A stretch of 62,132 nt of DNA from Pseudomonas guariconensis (GTDB taxonomy: Bacteria; Pseudomonadota; Gammaproteobacteria; Pseudomonadales; Pseudomonadaceae), in the NCBI RefSeq assembly GCF_024127895.1, contig NZ_JAMYBK010000024.1:1-62132 (forward strand), read 5' to 3'. The notes under the pieces are model-generated. The model saw nothing but the letters and a program-made list of their open reading frames with translations, ran no database searches and was not told where the DNA came from. This document shows positions 33,555 to 42,105 of this stretch, piece after piece (the first letter of the stretch is position 1; every line of letters begins with the position of its first letter). Both the position numbers and the translations under genes were made by a program.

Positions 33555-34493
33555 ATGAATTGCGTCGAGACCGTGGGATCACGGTTGCCTGTGGCCTTGC
33601 CGGGTAATGCCCGTTTCGCCATCGTCGCGCCGGCGGGGCCGGCGCGGCTGGATGCCGACAAGGCTTGCCGGTGGTTCGAGCGTCGGGGGTACCAGTGCCG
33701 GATTTATCCTGGGGTGTTGCAAGCGGATGGTTATCTGGCTGGTAGCGACGAGCAGCGCCTGCAAGACCTGCATGCTGCGTTCAGGGCGCCGGATATCGAC
33801 GCCATCCTGTGCATGCGGGGTGGGTACGGCAGCATGCGGTTGCTGGATCGCCTCGATTTCGACTTGGTTCGTCGCCACCCCAAGCCGCTGGTGGGCTATA
33901 GCGACGTCACCGCGTTGCATACGGCGATCAACCGGCATGCAGGGTTGATCACCTTCCATGGCGCGATGCTCAATGCCGATTTGCTGGGTGCCAAGCTCGA
34001 GCCGACCGAGAGTTCTCTGTTCGAGCAGCTCGGTGGGCAACTGGGGGAGGGGGACGTCATCGCGCACCCGCCAGCCTATCCATTGACCTGCGTGGTGCCG
34101 GGCCGTGCCCAGGGGCGACTGGTCGGCGGCAACCTGTCGTTGCTCGGTGCGACCCTCGGCACCCTGGCGGAGGTCGACACGCAGGGTGGCATCCTGTTCA
34201 TCGAGGACGTCAACGAGCCGCTGTATCGGGTCGACCGCCTGCTTACCCAACTGCGTCTGGCGGGGAAGCTGGAGGGCGTGCGGGGTGTGCTGGTGGGGGA
34301 TTTCGCCGGGATCACGGTGGCGGCGATGGCACCGCTGCTGAAGGGTATCTTCGGGCCCTTGGGCGTGCCCGTGCTGGCCGGGTGGCGCAGTGGGCATTGT
34401 GACCCGAACCTGTGCCTGCCGCTGGGGGCCAGGGTGAGGCTGGACAGTGCGCAGCACAGGCTGGTGTTGGAGCAAGCGCTGTTCGAGTGTTGA
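33555..34493 (+). CDS. ldcA: Murein tetrapeptide LD-carboxypeptidase (S66)
   Basis: 312 residues. LdcA trims the terminal D-Ala from recycled tetrapeptides in the cytoplasm. The nucleophile Ser is in MRGGYGSMRLLD, and the Glu and His of the triad lie in LFIEDVNEPLYRVDR and GWRSGHCDPN. ATG 33555 is chosen because AGGAG lies 7 bp upstream; the ATG at 33540 has no comparable RBS. Functionally linked to mpl, which uses the trimmed product. Confidence 0.93.
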   Translation: MNCVETVGSRLPVALPGNARFAIVAPAGPARLDADKACRWFERRGYQCRIYPGVLQADGYLAGSDEQRLQDLHAAFRAPDIDAILCMRGGYGSMRLLDRLDFDLVRRHPKPLVGYSDVTALHTAINRHAGLITFHGAMLNADLLGAKLEPTESSLFEQLGGQLGEGDVIAHPPAYPLTCVVPGRAQGRLVGGNLSLLGATLGTLAEVDTQGGILFIEDVNEPLYRVDRLLTQLRLAGKLEGVRGVLVGDFAGITVAAMAPLLKGIFGPLGVPVLAGWRSGHCDPNLCLPLGARVRLDSAQHRLVLEQALFEC

Positions 34494-34510
34494 GCGCAGC
34501 TTTGTCGCGC

Positions 34511-34533
34511 TTGGGGCCGCTTCGCGCGGCCCC
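34511..34533. terminator. G/C hairpin between convergent genes
   Basis: GGGGCCGC-TTCGC-GCGGCCCC forms an 8-bp stem between the ldcA and transglycosylase 3' ends. No T-tract follows, so it may be a degenerate REP rather than a terminator. Confidence 0.4.
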
Positions 34534-34540
34534 TGCTGCA

Positions 34541-35857
34541 TCAGCGACGGCGCAGGCTGTCCAGCAGCTTGTGCGTCGGATACCCGTCCGCCGGCCAGCC
34601 CAGCGTCTGCTGGGCATTGCGAATGGCCTTGCGAGTGTTGGCGCCGATGATGCCATCGGCATTGCCAGCCTCATGCCCGTTGGCATTGAGCAGCTTCTGC
34701 AACTCGATACGCTCGCTACGGCTCAGGGGCAGGTCTTGCTTGGGCCAGTTGCCGGCGATGAAGCCCCAGCCCGAGAAGCGATCGCCCAACAGGCTGACCG
34801 CCAGGGCATAGGACGAGGAATTGTTGTACCTGAGGATCGCGCGGAAGTTGTCCAGCACCAGGAACGCCGGGCCTCGGGCACCGGCGGGCAGCAGCAGGGC
34901 AGCGGAGAGCTGGTCGCTGCCGGCGGGCAGGCGGGTGCCCAAGGGCAGTTTCACGCCCAGTTGCAGCCATTCGCTGACACTCTTGCGCTGGGCGCCATCG
35001 GCCAGCCAGTAATCGAAGCCCGCAGGTACCTGGACCTCGAAGCCCCAAGGCTGGCCACGCTTCCAGCCGGAGCTTTGCAGGTAGTGCGCGGTCGAGGCGA
35101 GGGCGTCGGCGGTGCTGTTCCAGATGTCGCGGCGACCATCGCCGTCGAAGTCCACCGCATGGGTGTTGTAGGTGGTCGGGATGAACTGGGTCTGGCCCAT
35201 GGCGCCGGCCCATGAGCCACGCATGGCCTCTGGCTGGATATCGCCGTTCTGCAGGATCTGCAGGGCGGCGATCAACTGGTCCTGGGCGAACTGTGGGCGG
35301 CGGCCTTCATAGGCCAGGGTGGCCAGGGAGCGGATCACCGACTTGTTGCCCTGGAACTGGCCGAAGTTGCTTTCCATGCCCCAGACCGCAACCAGTACCT
35401 GGCGGTCCACGCCATAGCGCTGCTCGATGCGCGACAGCAGGTCGGCGTGCTGCTCGAGCAGCCGCTTGCCGTTGCGCACGCGCAGTGGCGACAGTGCGCC
35501 CTCCAGGTATTCCCAGACCGGCCGGGTGAATTCCGGCTGGCTGCGGTCGGCCTTGACCACGTCCATGTCTGGCGTGACGCCGAGGAAGGCGCGATCGAAG
35601 GTGCTGGCGCGGATACCGGCCTGCAGGGCTTGCTGGCGGAAGCCGGCCTGCCATTGGGCGAAGGTCTGCAGGGGTTGGATTTCGGTGCTGAGGTCAGGCG
35701 TGGTGCCGGGCAGGCTCACGGCGGGAGCGGGCTGGGCAGGCGCCAGCGGCAGGGCGTCGGCGGCGGTGGGCTTTTCCGCGCAGGCGACAAGCAGGATGAA
35801 GCTGGAGACCGCGATCAGCTGGCGATGGGGCCAGCGAAGGGAAAGACGGAGGGACAT
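34541..35857 (-). CDS. Lytic murein transglycosylase with C-terminal peptidoglycan-binding domain
   Basis: 438 residues. The lipoprotein signal ends LLVAC (Cys26). Slt-B2-type catalytic domain with Glu in AVWGMESNFGQFQGNK and GSWAGAMGQTQFIPTTY. The final 60 residues form a PG_binding_1 domain (LQKLLNANGHEAGNADGIIG). Similar to the P. aeruginosa SltB paralogues. It is the second MltB-like enzyme in the window; this one is membrane-anchored and has the extra binding domain. Confidence 0.92.
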   Translation of the reverse strand: MSLRLSLRWPHRQLIAVSSFILLVACAEKPTAADALPLAPAQPAPAVSLPGTTPDLSTEIQPLQTFAQWQAGFRQQALQAGIRASTFDRAFLGVTPDMDVVKADRSQPEFTRPVWEYLEGALSPLRVRNGKRLLEQHADLLSRIEQRYGVDRQVLVAVWGMESNFGQFQGNKSVIRSLATLAYEGRRPQFAQDQLIAALQILQNGDIQPEAMRGSWAGAMGQTQFIPTTYNTHAVDFDGDGRRDIWNSTADALASTAHYLQSSGWKRGQPWGFEVQVPAGFDYWLADGAQRKSVSEWLQLGVKLPLGTRLPAGSDQLSAALLLPAGARGPAFLVLDNFRAILRYNNSSSYALAVSLLGDRFSGWGFIAGNWPKQDLPLSRSERIELQKLLNANGHEAGNADGIIGANTRKAIRNAQQTLGWPADGYPTHKLLDSLRRR

Positions 35858-35917
35858 GCACAGATCCAGAATTGCAGTTCAGGTGCCGACCATACCATGC
35901 CTGGGCATTTCCTGCCT

Positions 35918-36082
35918 TCATGCGGCCAAAAAGCAAGAAGCCTCCCAATCTCTCGATTGGAAGGCTTCGCGGCGGTAGCTGCCCTTGCCCTTGTTCGGTC
36001 GTTCCTGGCGGCAGCGGAACAGTGGTTGGGCGACGATGGACTTGGCCTTGTTCGGGCCGTGTTTCTTCGGCTTCTTGCTCAT
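35918..36082 (-). CDS. arfA: Alternative ribosome-rescue factor A
   Basis: 54 residues from ATG 36082. The family signature is clear: PLFRCRQERPNKGKGSYRR and the DWEAS end. ArfA recruits RF2 to free ribosomes stalled on nonstop mRNA when tmRNA is insufficient. Codons near the 3' end encode a terminator hairpin (35928-35968) within the frame, so most transcripts should end before the stop codon. The nonstop product would then be tagged by tmRNA, which makes ArfA accumulate only when trans-translation fails, the circuit known from E. coli. Confidence 0.9.
   Translation of the reverse strand: MSKKPKKHGPNKAKSIVAQPLFRCRQERPNKGKGSYRREAFQSRDWEASCFLAA
35928..35968 (-). terminator. Intrinsic terminator inside arfA
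   Basis: On the minus strand GAAGCCTTCCAAT-CGAGAG-ATTGGGAGGCTTC gives a 13-bp stem with one G-U pair. It is followed by TTGCTTTTT while the reading frame continues to the TGA at 35918. Confidence 0.85.
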
Positions 36083-36179
36083 GGTGGCATCCCGGTGGGT
36101 GGACTTCGGGGGCACTCTAAGGCGATGTGGGGGCGGGGGCCAATTGATTGTGTTTATGGTCGGATAGCGGCCCACGACC

Positions 36180-36205
36180 CTGTGGGAGCAGGCTTGCCCG
36201 CGAAT
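36180..36205. repeat. Single REP-like unit
   Basis: TGTGGGAGCAGGCTTGCCCG(CGAA), one copy between arfA and holA. Confidence 0.65.
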
Positions 36206-36208
36206 GGC

Positions 36209-37246
36209 TCACTCAGGCGGCAAGGTCAGCCGCTGCCCGGCCATCAGCAGCGACAACCGCGCCAGGCTAGTCCACGGCGAGCCCTCGGCCTGGCCCTTGA
36301 TCTGCGCATCGATCCTTTGGGCATCCTGCAGCAATTGCGTCCAACGTTGCGCCGAGAGGCGTTGCAGGGCCTTGCTCACCAGCGGTCGGCGCTTGTCCCA
36401 GACCGGTGGGCGGGCCTGGCTGAACGCCTTGTCCAGCGGTACGCCCTGGCTGAACTGTTGGGCCAGGCCCGCCAGTTGGCGCAACTCGCGGGCCAGGGCC
36501 CAGAGGATGACCGGCGGCTCGACGCCTTCGCCGCGCAAACCTTCGAGCATGCGCAGGGCATGGGCCGCTTCGCCGTTGAGGATGGCATCGACCAGCCCGA
36601 AGACATCGAAGCGAGCGCTGTCGGCGACAGCGGCCTGGACGGTTTCCACGGTGATCTGGTTGCCTTCGGCCAGCAGCTTGAGCTTCTCGATCTCCTGGGC
36701 GGCAGCCAGCAGGTTGCCTTCGACCCGTGCGGCGATCAGGTCGACCGCGTCACGCTGGGCAGACAAGCCGGCCTGCGCCAGGCGCTGGTTGATCCACTGG
36801 GGTAGCTGCTGGGCGTCCACCGGCCAGATCTGGATGAACTGGCAATGCTCGCCCTCGATCAGCGCCTTGCCCCACTTGGTCTTCTGCGCACTGCCATCGA
36901 GCTTGGGCAGGCTGACCAGCAGCAGGGTGTCCTCGGCGGGGTTGGCGCAGTACTCCATCAGCGCGGCGGCACCCTTGTCGCCGGGCTTGCCTGAGGGCAA
37001 ACGCAGCTCCAGCAGGCGCCGCTGGGCGAACAGCGACAGGCTGGCTCCGGCCTGGAGCAGGCTGCCCCAGTCGAAGTTGGCATCGGCACTGAAGACCTGG
37101 CGCTCGTCGAAACCCTGCTGGCGTGCAGCCGTGCGGATGGCATCGGCGGCCTCCTGGCAGAGCAGCGGGTCATCGCCGCTGACCACGTAGACCGGGGCCA
37201 GGTTGCCTTGCAGGTGTTTGTTGAGCTGGGCGGGGGAGAGCTTCAT
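36209..37246 (-). CDS. holA: DNA polymerase III, delta subunit
   Basis: 345 residues, the usual length. HolA opens the beta clamp within the clamp-loader. N-terminal MKLSPAQLNKHLQGNLAPVYVVSGDDPLLCQEAADAIR-type start and AAAxxIEKLKLLAEG-like middle are family features. It follows lptE by 38 bp in the leuS-lptE-holA arrangement conserved in gamma-proteobacteria. Confidence 0.95.
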   Translation of the reverse strand: MKLSPAQLNKHLQGNLAPVYVVSGDDPLLCQEAADAIRTAARQQGFDERQVFSADANFDWGSLLQAGASLSLFAQRRLLELRLPSGKPGDKGAAALMEYCANPAEDTLLLVSLPKLDGSAQKTKWGKALIEGEHCQFIQIWPVDAQQLPQWINQRLAQAGLSAQRDAVDLIAARVEGNLLAAAQEIEKLKLLAEGNQITVETVQAAVADSARFDVFGLVDAILNGEAAHALRMLEGLRGEGVEPPVILWALARELRQLAGLAQQFSQGVPLDKAFSQARPPVWDKRRPLVSKALQRLSAQRWTQLLQDAQRIDAQIKGQAEGSPWTSLARLSLLMAGQRLTLPPE

Positions 37247-37284
37247 GGGAATAGGCGAGGCACCCGCAGGTGCCTCGTGCAGGC

Positions 37285-37890
37285 TCAGTTGCCCGGTACT
37301 TCCAGGGGCGACTGCTGCGGCGTCTCGTCCTGCAGGCGACGCGCCGCCTCCAGGGCCTCGGCTTCGGCCTTGGCACGCTCGTCGGCGTCACGCTGCAGCT
37401 CGTCCAGTTGGGCCGGCGTCAGCATTTGCAGGCGAACCACCATGCCCTGGACCAGGTCGCGGCGCATTTCTTCACGTGCCTGGGCGCCTTCCTGGTCGGA
37501 GCCGGTGATGTTGTCGCCGTCGTGTACGTAGATCTTGCGGGCTTCCAGCTTGTCGCTGAGCAGCTGGGTGTCGTTCAGGCCCAGGATGCTGTAGCTGAGC
37601 ACGGTGGTGAGTTCGTATTCGGCCGAACGGCTGCCGCCGCTGTAGGTGGCGGCACGCTGGGTTTCCCGTTCGTCGGTCAGCACCAGGCGGTAGGGGGCGC
37701 CGGCGTGCACGTTGACGCCGCTGCGCTGCAGTACCTGGCGCAACTGGGTCACGGTGTCGCCGTAGGCGTTGCGGGCGCTGACGTCCAGCTCCTTGATGGC
37801 CAGTTCGGTGGTGCCGGTGCCGCGCAGCTGGAAACCACAGGCGCTGAGCACGATGGCCAGGCCCATTACCAGCAGATTGCGTTTGATCAT
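37285..37890 (-). CDS. lptE: LPS-assembly lipoprotein LptE
   Basis: 201 residues from ATG 37890. Lipobox IVLSACGFQLRG at residues 13-20. LptE plugs the LptD barrel and helps place LPS in the outer leaflet. The C-terminal tail is Ala/Glu-rich and predicted helical. Located between leuS and holA as in other gamma-proteobacteria. Confidence 0.94.
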   Translation of the reverse strand: MIKRNLLVMGLAIVLSACGFQLRGTGTTELAIKELDVSARNAYGDTVTQLRQVLQRSGVNVHAGAPYRLVLTDERETQRAATYSGGSRSAEYELTTVLSYSILGLNDTQLLSDKLEARKIYVHDGDNITGSDQEGAQAREEMRRDLVQGMVVRLQMLTPAQLDELQRDADERAKAEAEALEAARRLQDETPQQSPLEVPGN

Positions 37891-37951
37891 GTTGTAGCTC
37901 CCTCGTGGGCCTGTTCCGCCCGCCCACGGCACGCGTGGGCGGGCGTTGCCA

Positions 37952-40558
37952 TCAATTGGCGACGATGTTGACCAGTTTGCCCGGTACCACGATGACCTTG
38001 CGGATGGTCAGGCCATCGGTGAAACGCAGGACGTTCTCGTTGTTGCGAGCGGCCGCCTCGATCTCCTCGCGGCTGGCCGAGGCGGGCATTTCCACCTGGC
38101 CACGCAGCTTGCCATTGACCTGCACCACCAGGGTGATGCTGTCCTGCACCAGGGCGCTTTCGTCGACGGCCGGCCATGGCGCGTCGATCACCGCCTGGTC
38201 GTGACCCAGGTGCTGCCACAGCGCATGGCTGATGTGCGGGGTGATCGGGGCCAGCAGCAGGGTCACGGCCTCCAGGCCTTCCTGCAGCAGCGCACGGTCC
38301 TGAGCGGTGGCCTGCGGGGCCTTCTCCAGCACGTTCATCACGGTCATCACCTGGGCGATGGCGGTGTTGAACTTGTGGAACTGGCCCACGTCGGTGCTGG
38401 CCTGCTTGATCGCGGTGTGGATGGCACGGCGGATCGTCTTCTGGGCGTCGTCCAGCGCGGCGACATCCAGCGTGCCCGGCAGGCCCTGGGCCACATGGGC
38501 CTGGGCCAGGCGCCAGACACGACGCAGGAAGCGGCTGGCGCCCTCGACACCGGAGTCGGACCATTCCAGGCTCATGTCGGGCGGCGAGGCGAACATCATG
38601 AACAGGCGGCAGGTGTCGGCGCCATAGGCGTCGATCATCGCTTGCGGGTCGACGCCGTTGTTCTTCGACTTGGACATCTTCTCGGTGCCGCCGATCTCCA
38701 CCGGCAGGCCGTCGGTCTTCAGGCGGGCGCCGGTGACCTTGGCCTTGGCGTCGCGCTCGACCTCGACATCGGCCGGGTTGAACCAGTCCTTGCCGCCGTT
38801 GCTGGCGGTGCGGTAGTAGGTCTCGGCGACCACCATGCCCTGGGTCAGCAGGTTCTTGAACGGTTCGTTGGAGGTGACCAGGCCTTCGTCGCGCATCAGC
38901 TTGTGGAAGAAGCGCGCGTACAGCAGGTGCAGGATGGCGTGCTCGATGCCGCCGATGTACTGGTCCACCGGCAGCCAGTGGTTGGCGGCCTTCGGATCGA
39001 CCATGCCGCCCTCGTAGTTCGGCGAGGCGTAGCGGGCAAAGTACCAGGACGACTCGACGAAGGTGTCCATGGTGTCGGTTTCACGCTTGGCCGCGGCGCC
39101 ACATTTCGGGCAACTGCATGCGTAGAACTCGGGCATGCGCGCCAGCGGCGAGCCGGCGCCGTCCGGCACCACGTCTTCGGGCAGCACCACCGGCAACTGG
39201 TCTTCCGGCACCGGTACGTCGCCACAGGACGGGCAGTGGATGATCGGGATCGGGCAGCCCCAGTAGCGCTGGCGGCTGATGCCCCAGTCGCGCAGGCGGA
39301 ACTGGGTACGCGACTGGCCCAGCGCCTTGCGGATCAGTGCAGCCTCGATGGCGTCGAAGGCGCCCTGGAAGTCCAGGCCATCGAACTCGCCGGAGTTGAT
39401 CAACTGGCCATGTTCGGCATAGGCGGCCTGCCATTGGCTACCGACCTCGTCGCCGGCGCTGGTACGCACCACGGCCTTGATCGGCAGGTGGTACTTGTGG
39501 GCGAATTCGAAGTCGCGCTCGTCGTGGGCCGGCACGGCCATCACGGCGCCGTCACCGTAGTGCATCAGCACGTAGTTGGCGACCCACACCGGCAGTTTTT
39601 CGCCGGTCAGCGGGTGCTCGACGAACAGGGAAGTGGGCATGCCCTTCTTCTCCTGGGTGGCCATGTCGGCCTCGGCGACGCTGCCGCTCTTGCATTCGTC
39701 GATGAACGCCTGCAGCGCCGCATCGCCCTGGGCGGCCTGGGTGGCCAGGGGGTGCTCGGCGGCTACGGCGACGTAGGTCGCGCCCATCAGGGTGTCCGGA
39801 CGGGTGGTGAAGACCTTGAGGGCGCCGGCGTGGCCGATGCTCGCCTGGTCATAGGGGAACTGCACTTCCATGCCACGCGACTTGCCGATCCAGTTGCGCT
39901 GCATGGTCTTGACCTGCTCCGGCCAGCCCGGCAGCTCGTCGAGGCTTTCCAGCAGCTCGTCGGCGTAGTCGGTGATGCGGAAGTAGTACATCGGGATCTC
40001 GCGCTTCTCGATCAGCGCGCCCGAACGCCAGCCACGGCCGTCGATGACCTGCTCGTTGGCCAGTACGGTCTGGTCGACCGGGTCCCAGTTGACGGTACCG
40101 TTCTTGCGGTAGATGACGCCTTTCTCGAACAGCCGGGTGAACAGCCATTGCTCCCAGCGGTAGTAATCCGGCTTGCAGGTGGTGACTTCGCGCGACCAGT
40201 CGATCGCCAGGCCCAGGCTCTTGAGCTGGGACTTCATGTAGTCGATGTTCTCGTAGGTCCACTTGGCCGGGGCGACGTTGTTCTTCATCGCGGCGTTTTC
40301 CGCCGGCATGCCGAAGGCGTCCCAGCCCATCGGCTGCAGGACGTTCTTGCCCAGCATGCGCTGGTAGCGGGCGATCACGTCGCCGATGGTGTAGTTGCGC
40401 ACGTGGCCCATGTGTAGCTTGCCGCTCGGGTACGGGAACATCGACAGGCAGTAGTAGGTATCCTTGCCTGGCTGTTCGGTGACAGCGAACGATTGTTGCT
40501 CGTCCCAGAACGTCTGGGCGGCGGCTTCTATATCACGGGGCGTGTATTGTTCGTGCAT
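37952..40558 (-). CDS. leuS: Leucyl-tRNA synthetase
   Basis: 868 residues from ATG 40558 (MHEQYTPRDIE). Class I signatures: the HIGH-type motif in PSGKLHMGHVRNY, the zinc-ribbon CPSCG...CPKCG cysteines, the editing (CP1) domain around 225-420, and KMSKSKNNG. An upstream frame extension to 40624 lacks conserved residues. Confidence 0.98.
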   Translation of the reverse strand: MHEQYTPRDIEAAAQTFWDEQQSFAVTEQPGKDTYYCLSMFPYPSGKLHMGHVRNYTIGDVIARYQRMLGKNVLQPMGWDAFGMPAENAAMKNNVAPAKWTYENIDYMKSQLKSLGLAIDWSREVTTCKPDYYRWEQWLFTRLFEKGVIYRKNGTVNWDPVDQTVLANEQVIDGRGWRSGALIEKREIPMYYFRITDYADELLESLDELPGWPEQVKTMQRNWIGKSRGMEVQFPYDQASIGHAGALKVFTTRPDTLMGATYVAVAAEHPLATQAAQGDAALQAFIDECKSGSVAEADMATQEKKGMPTSLFVEHPLTGEKLPVWVANYVLMHYGDGAVMAVPAHDERDFEFAHKYHLPIKAVVRTSAGDEVGSQWQAAYAEHGQLINSGEFDGLDFQGAFDAIEAALIRKALGQSRTQFRLRDWGISRQRYWGCPIPIIHCPSCGDVPVPEDQLPVVLPEDVVPDGAGSPLARMPEFYACSCPKCGAAAKRETDTMDTFVESSWYFARYASPNYEGGMVDPKAANHWLPVDQYIGGIEHAILHLLYARFFHKLMRDEGLVTSNEPFKNLLTQGMVVAETYYRTASNGGKDWFNPADVEVERDAKAKVTGARLKTDGLPVEIGGTEKMSKSKNNGVDPQAMIDAYGADTCRLFMMFASPPDMSLEWSDSGVEGASRFLRRVWRLAQAHVAQGLPGTLDVAALDDAQKTIRRAIHTAIKQASTDVGQFHKFNTAIAQVMTVMNVLEKAPQATAQDRALLQEGLEAVTLLLAPITPHISHALWQHLGHDQAVIDAPWPAVDESALVQDSITLVVQVNGKLRGQVEMPASASREEIEAAARNNENVLRFTDGLTIRKVIVVPGKLVNIVAN

Positions 40559-40785
40559 GGCTACTTTGTGCTGAGAGAGAAGAGACCTTGTTTCCAGGCA
40601 GCGGAACCTCGCTGCGTCCGGCACTCCGGTGTCGATAGAGTGAACGCCGTAGCATACATGAGCGCCGCGCGTCCTGGGAAACCCTGATTGCGAATGTCCA
40701 CTGGTCGCAGCGCTCGGCTGCTTTTCGCAGCGACGCTAAGCTCATCTGTGGGGGGAGATATTCTTATCTTCAATGAGGTGAACGG

Positions 40786-41100
40786 ATGGGAGAGTCGCAG
40801 CTACCCGCAATCAAACCGGAGCTTTACGAACGCCTGATCGACCGTCTGGGCCTGGCGCTGGAAGTTGCCAGGACGTCGGTACGATTGCGCGACGAGATGC
40901 CAGCCGAACTGGAATTGCGTGGCCTGAGCCACGCCGAGTTCGAAGTGATCAAGGCCTACCTGGACACCCTCCCGGAGAGCCGTTTCGCCAGCGCCGGTGC
41001 CTACCAGCAACCGGAGCCTTCCTCGGCGAAGATCGTCTGGCTCAAGGACAAGAAACGCCCCGCCACCACGGCGAGATCCCGGACGCTGCGACATCGCTAG
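40786..41100 (+). CDS. Conserved hypothetical protein
   Basis: 104 residues from ATG 40786 (GAGG 9 bp upstream). No recognised family. The middle is helical and acidic (DEMPAELELRGLSHAEFEVIKAYLDTL), while the C-terminus is basic and probably disordered (KDKKRPATTARSRTLRHR). No signal peptide or membrane segment. The RBS and codon use fit a real gene divergent from leuS. Confidence 0.7.
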   Translation: MGESQLPAIKPELYERLIDRLGLALEVARTSVRLRDEMPAELELRGLSHAEFEVIKAYLDTLPESRFASAGAYQQPEPSSAKIVWLKDKKRPATTARSRTLRHR

Positions 41101-41229
41101 CCGTTCAGGATTCCAGGCGCAGGCCATCGTGCGCCGGTTCTATCAATCTCTGTCTTGTCGGCGCCGGCGCGCACTTGTTGCCCGGCGTCGATCCTCTTAG
41201 GCTGCACGCCTTCCAAGGAGGTGTGCCCG

Positions 41230-42006
41230 ATGCCGATTCGCTTTTTCATCAAACAATGGCTGCTGCCGCCTGGCCTGCTGTTTCTGTCGCTGCTGCTCGC
41301 CTGGTGGCTGCGCAAGCGCTATCCGGGCCTGGCCGCGGTCGGTTTCGTGGTCGGGCTGGGCGGCCTGTGGCTGATGAGCCTGCCGCTGGTGGTGGAGCAG
41401 CTCGCGCGGCAGCTGGAAACCGAACCGCCCCTGGCGCAGGCCGACTGGGCGACGCTGGCGGACAGGGCCGATGCCATCGTGGTGCTCGGTGCCGGGCGCG
41501 AACGCGGGGACCCTGCCTGGGGCGGCGAGGACCAGCCATCGGCGCTGGCCCTGGAACGCATGCGCTATGCCGCGGCCTTGACCAAGGCCTCGGGCCTGTC
41601 GGTGCTGATCAGCGGCGGGTTGCACTACGGCACGCCGCCGAGCGAGGCGCAGTTGATGACTGATCGCCTGCGCGAGGATTTCGCGGTGCAGGTGAGGTGG
41701 AAGGAGGAGGCCAGCCGCACCACCTGGGAGAACGCCCAGCTCAGCGCCGAGCTCCTGCTGCCCAAGGGCGTCCGGCGGGTCGTGGTGGTCACCCATGCCT
41801 GGCACATGCAGCGAGCGCGCTGGTGCTTCGAGCAAGCCGGCTTCGAGGTGGTGCCGGCGCCGATGGGGTTCCTGGGCAGGGATACTGGGCAGCCGTTCGG
41901 CGGATGGCTGCCGGAGAGCCGGGCGCTGTGGCAGAGCGGGCAGTTGCTCAATGAAGTGGCGGGGTTGATCGGGTATCGGCTCTTTTATCGAGACGGTCGG
42001 AGCTGA
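41230..42006 (+). CDS. YdcF/ElyC-family membrane protein (DUF218)
   Basis: 258 residues from ATG 41230 with AAGGAGG upstream. Two N-terminal membrane segments (about 10-25 and 33-55), then a DUF218 domain: DAIVVLGAGRERGDPAWGG, VLISGGLHYGTPPSEAQLM and VVVTHAWHMQRARW. E. coli ElyC of this family affects envelope biogenesis at the lipid-carrier step. The exact activity is not known. Confidence 0.88.
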   Translation: MPIRFFIKQWLLPPGLLFLSLLLAWWLRKRYPGLAAVGFVVGLGGLWLMSLPLVVEQLARQLETEPPLAQADWATLADRADAIVVLGAGRERGDPAWGGEDQPSALALERMRYAAALTKASGLSVLISGGLHYGTPPSEAQLMTDRLREDFAVQVRWKEEASRTTWENAQLSAELLLPKGVRRVVVVTHAWHMQRARWCFEQAGFEVVPAPMGFLGRDTGQPFGGWLPESRALWQSGQLLNEVAGLIGYRLFYRDGRS

Positions 42007-42105
42007 CGGAGGCCCCTGGGGGAGTGGGGCTTTTCCCATGCCGTGCGATTAAGCGGCATTGGGGCGGCCTTGCAGCCCATCGCCGGCAAGCCGGCGATGG
42101 TTTTG

